Shown: positions 16,589-24,858 of the stretch, one piece after another
How the letters are laid out: the number at the start of each line of letters is the position of its first letter
Position numbering within the stretch: the first letter of the stretch is position 1
Assembly (NCBI RefSeq): GCF_023701695.1
Contig: NZ_JAJOZC010000001.1
Span: forward strand, 6,757,894 to 6,821,893
Direction: 5' to 3'
DNA length: 64,000 nucleotides
DNA from: Streptomyces sp. RKAG290
Lineage (GTDB): Bacteria; Actinomycetota; Actinomycetes; Streptomycetales; Streptomycetaceae
Translations under genes and position numbers: made by a program
The notes under the pieces: model-generated
The model's input: only the letters and a program-made list of their open reading frames with translations
What the model was told of the DNA's origin: nothing
Database searches by the model: none

Positions 16589-16987
16589 GTGTCGAAGTCC
16601 AAGGGGAGAAGGCTCGTGGCGGCCGCCGCTGCCGCGATCGGCCTCGTCATGGCCGCGCAGGGCACGGCGGTCGCGGCACCGAAGCCGATCGACGCCTCGT
16701 TCGGCGGGTACGGCGAATGGAACGCCGACCCGTCCGGGAGCATCCCCGGCGACTCCATCCGCGCCTGCGACACGGCTGCGGACGGCTGGGGCATCGAGGT
16801 GAAGCTCGACATCGGCCGCGACGGCACGTGGGACCGGACCGCCACCACCCGCGGCCACAACTCGCCCTACTGCAGCCCGTGGAAGAGCGGCAACATCGCG
16901 GAGGGCACGCCCGTGAGCGTTCAGGTGACGAATGTGGACGGCGGGGTCACCTACCCCAAGGGCTCGCTCCTGCTCAGCCACGCCTGA
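16589..16987 (+). CDS. small secreted protein of unknown function
   Basis: A 132-residue protein with a clear signal peptide (residues 1-30, AAAAAAIGLVMAAQGTAVAA). The mature part of about 100 residues contains two cysteines (RACDTA and YCSPW) that could form a disulfide and is rich in Gly, Trp and Asp. GTG 16589 has GGAGGGG nine bases upstream. I do not recognise the family. It is monocistronic, flanked by terminators on both sides. Confidence 0.8.
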   Translation: MSKSKGRRLVAAAAAAIGLVMAAQGTAVAAPKPIDASFGGYGEWNADPSGSIPGDSIRACDTAADGWGIEVKLDIGRDGTWDRTATTRGHNSPYCSPWKSGNIAEGTPVSVQVTNVDGGVTYPKGSLLLSHA

Positions 16988-17004
16988 CGAGCCGGCCACG
17001 CCCG

Positions 17005-17033
17005 TCCGGCGGACCGGGGTCCGGTCCACCGGA
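17005..17033. terminator. bidirectional terminator hairpin
   Basis: TCCGG-C-GGACCGG, loop GGT, CCGGTCC-A-CCGGA: a 5+7 base stem with one C-A mismatch, between the converging secreted-protein and glutathione peroxidase genes. Confidence 0.75.
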
Positions 17034-17048
17034 GGGCGCGGCGGGTGA

Positions 17049-17537
17049 TCAGGCGGTGAGCTGTGCCTCGATGGCCGCGACGACCTCCGGGGCCTCCGGC
17101 TCGGTACGCGGACGGATCCGGGCGACCGGCTCGCCCGCCGGGGAGATCAGGAACTTCTCGAAGTTCCACTGGATGTCACCGGCCTCGCCGTCCGCGTCCG
17201 CGAGCTGCGTAAGCTCCGCGTAGAGCGGGTGCCGGCCGGCGCCGTTGACGTCGGTCTTCTCCAGCATCGGGAAAGTCACCCCGTACGTCGCCGAGCAGAA
17301 CGTCTGGATCTCCTCCGAACTCCCCGGCTCCTGGCCGCCGAACTGGTTGCACGGCACGCCCAGTACGGTCAGGCCCCGCTCCCCGTACTCCTTCTGGAGC
17401 CGCTCCAGGCCGGCGTACTGCGGGGTCAGTCCGCACTTGGAGGCGACGTTCACCAGCAGGACGGCCCGGCCGCGGTAGGCGCCCAGCGTCGTCGGCTCGC
17501 CGGCCAGGGTGTGCAGCGGAATGTCGTACAGCGTCAT
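17049..17537 (-). CDS. glutathione peroxidase-family thiol peroxidase
   Basis: A 162-residue peroxidase of the cysteine (non-selenocysteine) GPx type. The catalytic set is visible: Cys35 in NVASKCGLT, Gln69 in NQFGGQEPG and Trp124 in WNFEKFL. Such bacterial enzymes usually reduce hydroperoxides with thioredoxin rather than glutathione, which actinomycetes lack. ATG 17537 has GAGGAG seven bases upstream. It lies 35 bases downstream of the Lrp-type regulator on the same strand, so the two may be co-transcribed. Confidence 0.92.
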   Translation of the reverse strand: MTLYDIPLHTLAGEPTTLGAYRGRAVLLVNVASKCGLTPQYAGLERLQKEYGERGLTVLGVPCNQFGGQEPGSSEEIQTFCSATYGVTFPMLEKTDVNGAGRHPLYAELTQLADADGEAGDIQWNFEKFLISPAGEPVARIRPRTEPEAPEVVAAIEAQLTA

Positions 17538-17572
17538 AAGGGTCTCCTCGTCAATGGCTTCCGCAGCCATTC

Positions 17573-18577
17573 TTACGCCCACAGGTTCATCGGCACGAAG
17601 CCGATCGCCCGGCCGTCCGGATCCAGCAGCCTGCCCATCAGCTTCACGGCGCGCAGGGCGACCGCCCGGTCGGCGATCCGCAGGTGCGGGAGGGCTGCGG
17701 CGAGGCGTACCTCCAGGGCTTGGGCGTCCACCAGGGAGGACACCCAGACCGTCGCGATCAGATTCTGCGGACCGGCCAGTCCCAGGCACTGGCGGATCTC
17801 CGGGAGCTTCGCCAACTCCCTTGCCGTGGAGTCCAGATGCTCGGCGGCAACGGTGCCGAAGAAGGTCACGGCGACCGGTGAGCCGGACAGCGAGCGGGCC
17901 AGGTCGCAGCGGAGCACCAGCCGGCCGGCTTCCAGCAGCCGGTTCAGGCGGCGGCTCGCGGTGTTCACGGAGACGCCCAGCGTCTCGGCCAGTTCGCTCA
18001 GCGACATCCGCCCGTTCTCACCGATCGCCGTGACCAGCTCGGCGTACTCGGGCAGGTGCTGGGAGCCGCCGAGCGCCGAGCGCCGGGACGCGGCCAGCGT
18101 CTCCTGCTGGGTGCGGCTCAGGCTCGTCAGCCGCCAGACGCTGCCCTCCGTGTAACTGCGGGTGACCAGGTGCGCCCTGGTCGCCGTGATGCCGGGGACC
18201 GTGCCGAGCCGGTCCACGATGTAGCGCGAGAGCGCGCCGAAGCCGGTGGCCATCGCCGTGATCAGCAGGTCGCGGCCGCCCGCCGCGTGTTCCACGGTCA
18301 CCGCGTGCGGATCCGCCGACAGTGCCTCGGCCACCGCCCCCGCCTGCCCCGGTGCGCAGTCGATCTCGATCAGCGCGCCGGCACCCGAGCCGCCGAACGG
18401 ATACGCGGTCACCCAGGCGTGGCCCGCGGCGCGCAGCCGCTCCCAGCGCCGGGCGACGGTCGCGGCATCGATGTCCAGCGCCTTCGCCAGCTCGGTCCAG
18501 GGGGCCCTGGGGTTGATCTGCAACGCGTTGACCAGGGCCAGGTCGAGCTCGCTGAGCGAGGGCAGGTTTTCAGTCAT
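17573..18577 (-). CDS. double-domain Lrp/AsnC family regulator
   Basis: A 334-residue protein made of two Lrp/AsnC units. The first HTH is LSELDLALVNALQINPRAPW and WTELAKALDIDAATVARRWERL; the second is YAELVTAIGENGRMSLSELAETLGVSVNTASRRLNRL. Each is followed by an alpha/beta effector domain. Fused Lrp pairs of this length are common in Streptomyces. It diverges from the amidase-transporter-amidohydrolase cluster and probably controls it; a TGGATC-GT-GATCCA dyad lies between them. ATG 18577. Confidence 0.88.
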   Translation of the reverse strand: MTENLPSLSELDLALVNALQINPRAPWTELAKALDIDAATVARRWERLRAAGHAWVTAYPFGGSGAGALIEIDCAPGQAGAVAEALSADPHAVTVEHAAGGRDLLITAMATGFGALSRYIVDRLGTVPGITATRAHLVTRSYTEGSVWRLTSLSRTQQETLAASRRSALGGSQHLPEYAELVTAIGENGRMSLSELAETLGVSVNTASRRLNRLLEAGRLVLRCDLARSLSGSPVAVTFFGTVAAEHLDSTARELAKLPEIRQCLGLAGPQNLIATVWVSSLVDAQALEVRLAAALPHLRIADRAVALRAVKLMGRLLDPDGRAIGFVPMNLWA

Positions 18578-18618
18578 CGGACATCCGCATCAGGAAGCGC
18601 TGTGGGAAAAAACTGCAT

Positions 18619-18632
18619 TGGATCGTGATCCA
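18619..18632. promoter_or_regulatory. dyad TGGATC-GT-GATCCA
   Basis: A perfect 6-2-6 inverted repeat in the 151-base divergent gap, 42 bases upstream of the Lrp-type regulator and about 100 bases upstream of the amidase. Position and symmetry fit an autoregulatory operator. Confidence 0.5.
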
Positions 18633-18728
18633 TGACAGGGATAAGCAATTCAGGGCCACTCCTTGTTCGGAGATTAGCATCGCCGTACTCCATCAGATCC
18701 AGCCATCTACCCAGTCCGGAGGTGCGCG

Positions 18729-20288
18729 GTGCAGCAGCCTTTCGCCACCCTGACCGAAGCCGCATCCGCCCTGCGGTCGGGCGCCGTCGGCAGCCGTGAA
18801 CTCGTCGACGCCGCGCTCGCCGACGCCGAGGTCCTCGATCCGCTGCTCGGTGTGTACGTGACCCGCTTCCCGGAACAGGCGCTCGCCGCCGCCCGTGCGG
18901 CCGACTCCCGCCCGGCGGCCGAACGCGGACCGCTGCACGGGCTGCCCCTCGCCGTGAAGGACAACCTCGCCACGGTCGAGGGCCCGGTCACCGCGCAGAG
19001 CCCCGCCCACGACCCGCACTGGTGGCGGGGGCGCGACGCAGTCGCCGTCGCCCGGCTGCGCGGCGCCGGGGCCGTCGTCCTCGGCAAGACCACCATGGCC
19101 GAGTACGCCATGGGCCGCCCCGACCCCGCCCACCCCTTCCCGGTGCCCCGCAACCCCTGGGACCCCGAGCGGTGGACCGGCGGGTCGAGCACCGGAAACG
19201 GCGCGGGCATCGCCTCCGGGCTCTTCCTCGGAGCCCTCGGCACCGACACCTCCGGCAGCGTCCGGCTGCCCGCGGCGCTGTGCGGCACCACCGGTCTGAA
19301 AACCACCTTCGGACTGCTGCCCACCGACGGCTGCCTGCCGCTCAGCCCCTCGCAGGACGTCCTCGGGCCGATGGCCGTGAGCGCCGCCGACTGCGGGCTC
19401 CTGCTCGACGCACTGACCGGACGAGCGGGGCACACGCCCCGTTCCGCAGGGCTGCGCGGGCTGCGCATCGGCGTCCCGTACGGCCTGCTCGACGCGCCGG
19501 GCGTCACCGGGCCGTGCCGCGCGGCGTTCCAGGAGGCCTTGCGGACACTGAACGAACTCGGTTGCGAAACAAGGGAGTTCGAACTCCCGGAGTTCGGGGA
19601 GCTGCTCGCGGTCAACGCGGTCACCATGCTCGCCGAGGCCTTCGCCGAACACGGCGAGCGGCTCGCCGCCGACTGGGACGGACACGGGAGGGGCTTTCGC
19701 CGGCTGGCCGCCGCCGGCGGACTGCTCCCCGCGCACCTCTACCTCCGCGCCCAGCGCACCCGCCAACGGCTCACCGCGGCACTGCTGGAGCGGATGGACG
19801 GCCCCGCCGGGGCCGACCTGATCGCCACCCCGACCTGGCCCGCCCCCGCACGCCCGTACGCCCAGGAGACCGCACCCGGCGACGAGCTCAACCTCACCGC
19901 CGTCTGGAACCCCACCGGCTTCCCCGCCCTCGCGCTGCCCATGGGCGCCGATCAGGCCGGACTGCCGCTCTCCCTCCAACTGGCCGGCCGCCCCCGCAGC
20001 GAGAACACCCTGCTCGGCGCGGGCGAGGCCTTCCAGTCCGTCACCACCTGGCATCTGCGCCGGGCCGCGCCCGACCCCAGGCACCGGCCCGCCCCGCTCC
20101 GGGACCCGGACCGCACCGAACAGGCGGCCGCCGCCCCGGGGCCCGCCGTACCCGGCTCCGCCCATGCCCCGGCCGGGGTCGAGGAGGCGCTGGCAGCTGT
20201 CGGCATCACCCCGGGCCCGGCCGACCTGGCCGTTGTCCGGGCCGTGGCCCACGCACTCGTCGCAGCCGGCCGGCAGCCCGCCGCCTGA
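18729..20288 (+). CDS. amidase signature-family amidase
   Basis: A 519-residue amidase. The Ser-cis-Ser-Lys triad is visible: Lys77 in LAVKDN, the GGSSTGNGAG loop (151-160) with the cis-Ser, and the nucleophile Ser177 in GTDTSGSVRLP. It hydrolyses a carboxamide; the substrate is unknown. GTG 18729 follows a GGAGG site. After the usual end of the fold (about residue 440) there is a Pro/Ala-rich linker and a short helical tail, VEEALAAVGITPGPADLAVV, recalling the small helical partner subunits (GatC/AtzG-like) of some amidases. The gene leads a same-strand cluster with an MFS exporter and an amidohydrolase. Confidence 0.9.
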   Translation: MQQPFATLTEAASALRSGAVGSRELVDAALADAEVLDPLLGVYVTRFPEQALAAARAADSRPAAERGPLHGLPLAVKDNLATVEGPVTAQSPAHDPHWWRGRDAVAVARLRGAGAVVLGKTTMAEYAMGRPDPAHPFPVPRNPWDPERWTGGSSTGNGAGIASGLFLGALGTDTSGSVRLPAALCGTTGLKTTFGLLPTDGCLPLSPSQDVLGPMAVSAADCGLLLDALTGRAGHTPRSAGLRGLRIGVPYGLLDAPGVTGPCRAAFQEALRTLNELGCETREFELPEFGELLAVNAVTMLAEAFAEHGERLAADWDGHGRGFRRLAAAGGLLPAHLYLRAQRTRQRLTAALLERMDGPAGADLIATPTWPAPARPYAQETAPGDELNLTAVWNPTGFPALALPMGADQAGLPLSLQLAGRPRSENTLLGAGEAFQSVTTWHLRRAAPDPRHRPAPLRDPDRTEQAAAAPGPAVPGSAHAPAGVEEALAAVGITPGPADLAVVRAVAHALVAAGRQPAA

Positions 20289-20400
20289 TCCACCGGGCCC
20301 ACCCGTATCCGCGCTTCGCGAAGTGCCTGTGCCCGAACCCTTCCTGTCCCACCACCACCTGCCGCGCCCGTGGGCGCGGCCGTGCCCAAGTGGAGATCCC

Positions 20401-21831
20401 ATGTCGCGTATCCAGCCCACCGCGGGCGCCGGCGCGCCGGGCCTCGGCGGCGCCCGCGTCGCCGCGGTCGTCGGATTCCTGGTCTTCGTCGAACTGACCA
20501 GCGGCATCATCCAGGGGATGATGCCGACCCTGCTGCCCGAACTCGGCGCCGTCCTCGACATCGGTGCGGGCGACCTCAACTGGGTCAACGCCGCGCAACT
20601 CCTCGCCGCCGCCGTCTCCGTACCGCTGTTCGGCCGCCTCGGGGACATGTACGGCCACCGGCGACTGCTGCGCATCGCGGTGCTGTGCCTCGTCGCCGGT
20701 TCCGTCCTGGTCGCATGGGCGCCCTCCTTCGAGGTACTGCTGGTCGGGCGCGTCCTGCAAGGGCCGCTCGCCGCGCTGCTGCCCCTGGAGATCGGACTGG
20801 TCCGCGACCGCCTGGACGCCCCGGGCGCCCGTAGCGCCATCGCACTGCTCGTCGGCGCCCTCACCTTCGGCGCCAGCGCCGGAATGGTGCTGGCCGGTCT
20901 CCTGCGCGAAGTCATCGACTCGGTGCACGGCGTGCTCTGGATCCCCGCCGCCACCACCGTCCTGTGCGCCGGCGTCGTCTTCTTCCTGGTGCCCGAATCG
21001 AAGACCCGCGCCCCGGGCAGGGTCGACTGGGCCGGCGCCGGCCTCCTCAGCGTCGGACTCGCCACCCTGCTGCTCGGCATCTCCCAGGGCCCCAAGTGGG
21101 GCTGGAGCGACGCCTGGACGCTGACGCTCTTCGCGGTCGCCGCCTGCACGCTCGTCGTCTGGGTGCTCGTCGAGCTCCGCGTCGCCCAGCCCGTCGTCGA
21201 CATCCGCCTCACCGTGCGCCGGACCCTGCTCCCCGTGTACGCGGCCAGCTTCCTGCTCGGCACCGCTCTGTTCGGCGCCCAGACCGCCGCAGTCCTCTTC
21301 ATCTCCGCACCCGCCGACAAGCTCGGCTACGGATTCGGCTACGACGCGCTCGGCATCGCCTGGCTCATGCTGCCGTCCGGCGTGATGGCGTTCGCCGCCT
21401 CACTGGTCGCCTCCCGCCTCTTCCGGCTGATCGGCGGGCGCGGTGCCCTCGCGCTCAGCGGCTTCCTCATGGCGGTCGGCTATGTGTTCCTGATCGTGGC
21501 GCACGGTGAGCCCTGGCAGTTCGTCGTCGTCAACGCCGTCGTCGGCTCGGGTGTCGGCCTCGCCCTCAGTGCCATGCCCGTCCTGATCGTCGACGCCAGC
21601 CCGCACGAGCGCACCGCGATCGCCACCGGTATCTACAACACCGCGAAGACCGTGGGCGGTTCCGTCGCGGGGGCCGTCTTCGCGGCCATCCTCACCGCCA
21701 TCACCTTCAAGGGCACCGAGATCCCGACGGTCGACGCCTACATCACCGTGTGGTGGTGCTGCGCCGGCGTTTCGGTCCTGGTCGCCGTCGCGGCAGCCGT
21801 CGTGGCCCGGCCCCGGACCGCCGTCAACTGA
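20401..21831 (+). CDS. MFS transporter, DHA2-like
   Basis: A 476-residue integral membrane protein with about 14 hydrophobic segments. The loop motif GRLGDMYGHRRLL between TM2 and TM3 is the MFS signature A, and the count of segments fits the 14-TM drug:H+ antiporter type. Being placed between an amidase and an amidohydrolase, it may carry their substrate or product, or export a toxic one (inference). ATG 20401 has GGAGA upstream. It follows the amidase by 112 bases. Confidence 0.9.
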   Translation: MSRIQPTAGAGAPGLGGARVAAVVGFLVFVELTSGIIQGMMPTLLPELGAVLDIGAGDLNWVNAAQLLAAAVSVPLFGRLGDMYGHRRLLRIAVLCLVAGSVLVAWAPSFEVLLVGRVLQGPLAALLPLEIGLVRDRLDAPGARSAIALLVGALTFGASAGMVLAGLLREVIDSVHGVLWIPAATTVLCAGVVFFLVPESKTRAPGRVDWAGAGLLSVGLATLLLGISQGPKWGWSDAWTLTLFAVAACTLVVWVLVELRVAQPVVDIRLTVRRTLLPVYAASFLLGTALFGAQTAAVLFISAPADKLGYGFGYDALGIAWLMLPSGVMAFAASLVASRLFRLIGGRGALALSGFLMAVGYVFLIVAHGEPWQFVVVNAVVGSGVGLALSAMPVLIVDASPHERTAIATGIYNTAKTVGGSVAGAVFAAILTAITFKGTEIPTVDAYITVWWCCAGVSVLVAVAAAVVARPRTAVN

Positions 21832-21878
21832 CCCACCACCCCGCACCGATCCGCACATTCCAGGGAAGGAACAGCGCC

Positions 21879-23126
21879 ATGCCCGCCCCCACCACCTCCG
21901 TACTCCTGCACAACGGCCTGCTCATCGACGGCACGGGGGCCGAACCGGTCCGCGACGGCGCGGTGCTCATCGAGGACGGGCGCGTCCGCTGGGCGGGCCC
22001 CTCCTCGGACTGTCCAGGGGCCCCGGAGGGGACCCGGCGCATAGACGTCCGGGGTGACACGATCCTGCCGGGATTCATCGACTGCCACGTCCACATGGCC
22101 GCTCCCGGCACCGCGATGAGCCACGCCGAGATCGCCACGATGCCCCGCAGCCTGCTCACCTTCCTGGCCGCACCCCGGATGAAGCAGACCCTCGAAGCCG
22201 GTGTCACCACGGCCCGGGACCTCGGCGGCGCCGACGCCGGACACCGGCGGGCCGTCGAGTCCGGGCTGCTGGTCGGCCCCCGGCTGCTCGTGGCGGTCGC
22301 CATGCTCAGCCCGACCGGCGGCCACGGCGACTTCCGGGCCGGGAACGACGACCGCGCCAACGACACCACCATGGGACGGCTGGCCGACGGCACCGCCGAA
22401 TGCCGCAAGGCGGTACGCGGCGTGCTGCGCCAGGGTGCCGACTGCGTGAAGATCGCCGCGACCGGCGGCGTGTGGAGCCCCACCGACCAGCCCGACGACG
22501 ACGGCTTCCTGGAGGACGAGATCCGCACCATCACGGAGATCGCCGCCGGGCACCGGGGCAAGAAGGTCGCCGCCCACGCCCAGGGCAGGGGCGGGATTCT
22601 CAACGCCGTACGGGGCGGGGTCGCCAGCGTCGAGCACGGCTACGAGATCGACGACGAGGCCATCGACCTGATGCTGGCACGCGGCACCTTCCTGGTGCCC
22701 ACCCTCACCACCGCCCGCACCGACCCCGACCCGCAGAAGGCGGCGCCCTGGGCGTACGCGAAGAAGAAGCACTGGCAGGAGGTCGCCGGCCGGCACATCC
22801 CGCACGCCATCGAACGCGGGGTGCGGGTGGCCATGGGGACCGACTGCGGCATCGCGGAACACGGCACCAACCTGCGCGAGCTCGGGCACCTCGTGGACTG
22901 CGGCATGACGCCGATGGGCGCGCTGCGCGCCGGCACCGCGGACGCCGCCGAACTCCTCGGCCTCGCCCACGAGATCGGCACTCTGGAGCCCGGCAAGCGC
23001 GCCGATGTCGTCGTCGCGCGCGGCAACCCGCTCGACGACATCCGCGCCCTCGGCGATCCGGGCAACGTCCTGCTGGTCATGAAGGACGGCGTCGCCTACA
23101 AGGACGTCGACGGGCTCGCTGCCTGA
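21879..23126 (+). CDS. metal-dependent amidohydrolase family protein
   Basis: A 415-residue amidohydrolase of the imidazolonepropionase/Xaa-Pro dipeptidase-like group. Metal ligands are in place: His70-x-His72 in FIDCHVHM, the Lys of DCVKIAATGG (probable carboxylated bridging lysine), His in AAHAQG, His in VEHGYE and Asp in MGTDCG. The substrate is unknown; cyclic amides or dipeptides are processed by relatives. ATG 21879 has GGAAGGA upstream. It is the last gene of the amidase cluster. Its end overlaps the converging GNAT gene by 31 bases. Confidence 0.9.
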   Translation: MPAPTTSVLLHNGLLIDGTGAEPVRDGAVLIEDGRVRWAGPSSDCPGAPEGTRRIDVRGDTILPGFIDCHVHMAAPGTAMSHAEIATMPRSLLTFLAAPRMKQTLEAGVTTARDLGGADAGHRRAVESGLLVGPRLLVAVAMLSPTGGHGDFRAGNDDRANDTTMGRLADGTAECRKAVRGVLRQGADCVKIAATGGVWSPTDQPDDDGFLEDEIRTITEIAAGHRGKKVAAHAQGRGGILNAVRGGVASVEHGYEIDDEAIDLMLARGTFLVPTLTTARTDPDPQKAAPWAYAKKKHWQEVAGRHIPHAIERGVRVAMGTDCGIAEHGTNLRELGHLVDCGMTPMGALRAGTADAAELLGLAHEIGTLEPGKRADVVVARGNPLDDIRALGDPGNVLLVMKDGVAYKDVDGLAA

Positions 23127-23662
23127 GCCCGTGCCGGCTCGCCCGCGGCGACCGCCTTGTAGTAGAAGGTGGTCGGCTTCAGGACACCTGCCGGATCACC
23201 GGCGTAGTCCGGCACCGATCCGCACTCCGTCCAGCCCGCGGAGCGGTAGAGCCGCTCCGCGGCGCTGCCGCTCTCGGTGTCCAGCACGAGCAGCGTGACG
23301 CCGTCCTCGGCCGCCGAGTGCTCGACCGCTTCCAGCAGCGCGCGGCCAAGACCCCGGCCGCGCGCCGACGGACGGATCATCAGCTTGGTCACCTCGGCGC
23401 GATGACGGGCGTTCGGCAGCGGCGCCCGGACCAGGCCGACGGTGCCCGCGATCCGCTCGCCGTCCCGGGCGATCCAGACCTGAAGACTTCCGGCCTCCAC
23501 GGAAGCCGCCCGCTCCCGCCACCAGCAGGCGGCCGCGCCCCGGTCCAGCGGCGCGAGGAACCCCACGGAGGAGCCCGTCTCGACGGTCTCCACCAGGAGG
23601 GCGGCCAGCTCATCGGCGTACGTGACCAGTTCGGGTCCGGACACGGGGACGATCTCGGTCAT
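23096..23662 (-). CDS. GNAT-family N-acetyltransferase
   Basis: A 188-residue single-domain GNAT. The acetyl-CoA loop is visible as VTKLMIRPSARGRGLGRALLEAVE, followed by TLLVLDTESGSAAERLYRSAGW. It follows an XRE/cupin regulator gene by 13 bases on the same strand, and AAAGGA precedes ATG 23662, so the pair is probably an operon and the acetyltransferase is controlled by the regulator. The acceptor molecule is unknown. Confidence 0.9.
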   Translation of the reverse strand: MTEIVPVSGPELVTYADELAALLVETVETGSSVGFLAPLDRGAAACWWRERAASVEAGSLQVWIARDGERIAGTVGLVRAPLPNARHRAEVTKLMIRPSARGRGLGRALLEAVEHSAAEDGVTLLVLDTESGSAAERLYRSAGWTECGSVPDYAGDPAGVLKPTTFYYKAVAAGEPARAQAASPSTSL

Positions 23663-23675
23663 GCGGCAGGTCCTT

Positions 23676-24254
23676 TCACGGCAGAACAATCATCAGTGCA
23701 TAACGGACCCTGTCCGGGCCCGGGCAGTGGAAACGCGAAGGACCACGCAGCCGGAACCGCAGACAGTCGCCGGCGCGGACGCTGTGCACGGTGTCGGACA
23801 CGGTGATCTCGACCGTGCCCTCCAGGACCCAGACGTGCTGCTCCAGACCGGGGACCGGAGGATTCTCGTACGCGATCACGGCGCCCGCGTCGAGAGTGCC
23901 TTCGATGATCTCCCCGCGCAGACCGGTGTGCGGCGGCGAGACGGAGCGGCGCACGAAGCCCGACCGCTCGTCCCGCCACACCGTCTGGCGTTCGGCCGGC
24001 ACGAGCTGCGGTGGCTCCGCCTCCACCTCCAGCAACAGCCGCGACATGGTCCGCTCGTGGACGGTGCACAGCCGGCCGAGCAGGGCGGCGGTCGGACTCA
24101 GCTCACCGCGCTCCAGCCGCGAAAGGGTGGAGCGGCTCACCCCGGTGCGCCGCGCCAGCTCCTCCAGCGACCAGCCGCGCTCGGCGCGCAGCTCGCCCAG
24201 CCGTGCCGCGAGCCTGGCGTCGACGGAGCCGGGCCCGGCGTTCTCGTCTCTCAC
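23676..24254 (-). CDS. XRE-family regulator with cupin sensor domain
   Basis: A 192-residue regulator. The N-terminal helix-turn-helix is LAARLGELRAERGWSLEEL then ARRTGVSRSTLSRLERGELSP. A C-terminal cupin fold follows (GLEQHVWVLEGTVEITV, HSVRAGDCLRFR), which would sense a small ligand. This architecture is typical of regulators that control an adjacent enzyme, here the GNAT gene. The start is taken as GTG 24254 (RDENAGPGSVDARL); two dyads immediately upstream fit autoregulation. Confidence 0.88.
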   Translation of the reverse strand: MRDENAGPGSVDARLAARLGELRAERGWSLEELARRTGVSRSTLSRLERGELSPTAALLGRLCTVHERTMSRLLLEVEAEPPQLVPAERQTVWRDERSGFVRRSVSPPHTGLRGEIIEGTLDAGAVIAYENPPVPGLEQHVWVLEGTVEITVSDTVHSVRAGDCLRFRLRGPSRFHCPGPDRVRYALMIVLP

Positions 24255-24258
24255 AGCA

Positions 24259-24288
24259 GAGATTCTATCTCCATGATGAGAATTTCTC
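24259..24288. promoter_or_regulatory. paired dyads upstream of XRE-cupin gene
   Basis: GAGAT-TCT-ATCTC (24259-24271) and GAGAA-T-TTCTC (24278-24288) lie 4 to 34 bases upstream of the regulator start, with the half-site GAGA in common. The arrangement suggests autoregulatory binding sites overlapping the promoter. Confidence 0.5.
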
Positions 24289-24417
24289 GTCCGGTCACCC
24301 GCCTGCGAATGCGCCGTGCTGCCGCTCGGGTGCTCTCGTGCCACGCTAGGACCCGGGGGAGGTCCGGCCGGGCCCGTCGGGTCCTGCCGGGTGGCTCTGC
24401 TACCCGAGGAGGCCGAC

Positions 24418-24855
24418 ATGGCCAGTACCGGCAACGAACCGCGAGCGGCACGCAGTACCGCTCCGGGCACGCGTCACCCCTTCGAGACGGGATGGACCGC
24501 GTTCGCCGCGATCCTGATGATCTTCGGCGGGGCCATGGCGATCTTCCAGGGGATCTCGGCCATCGCCAAGGACGACGTCTTCGTCAGCACGCGCAACTAC
24601 GTCTTCCAGTTCAACCTGACCGGCTGGGGCTGGATCCACCTCATCCTGGGCATCGTCATCCTCATCGCCGGCATCGCACTGTTCACCGGCGCTATGTGGG
24701 CACGCGTCGTCGGTATCGTCCTGGCAGGACTCGGCGCGCTCGCCAACTTCATGTGGCTGCCGCACTATCCGCTGTGGTCCATCGTGCTCATCGCCATGGA
24801 CGTCTTCATCATCTGGGCGCTCTGCGCGGGACCCGGGAAGCGGGACGACTTCTGA
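24418..24855 (+). CDS. DUF7144-type four-TM membrane protein
   Basis: A 145-residue membrane protein with four predicted helices. The pattern GWTAFAAILMIFGGAMAIFQGISAI, split by a short loop with VFVSTRNYVF, then LTGWGWIHLILG and NFMWLPHYPLWSIV is a common Streptomyces family of unknown function (recalled as DUF7144). ATG 24418 follows GAGGAGG. It converges with the ClC gene, leaving three bases between stops. Confidence 0.85.
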   Translation: MASTGNEPRAARSTAPGTRHPFETGWTAFAAILMIFGGAMAIFQGISAIAKDDVFVSTRNYVFQFNLTGWGWIHLILGIVILIAGIALFTGAMWARVVGIVLAGLGALANFMWLPHYPLWSIVLIAMDVFIIWALCAGPGKRDDF

Positions 24856-24858
24856 CGC

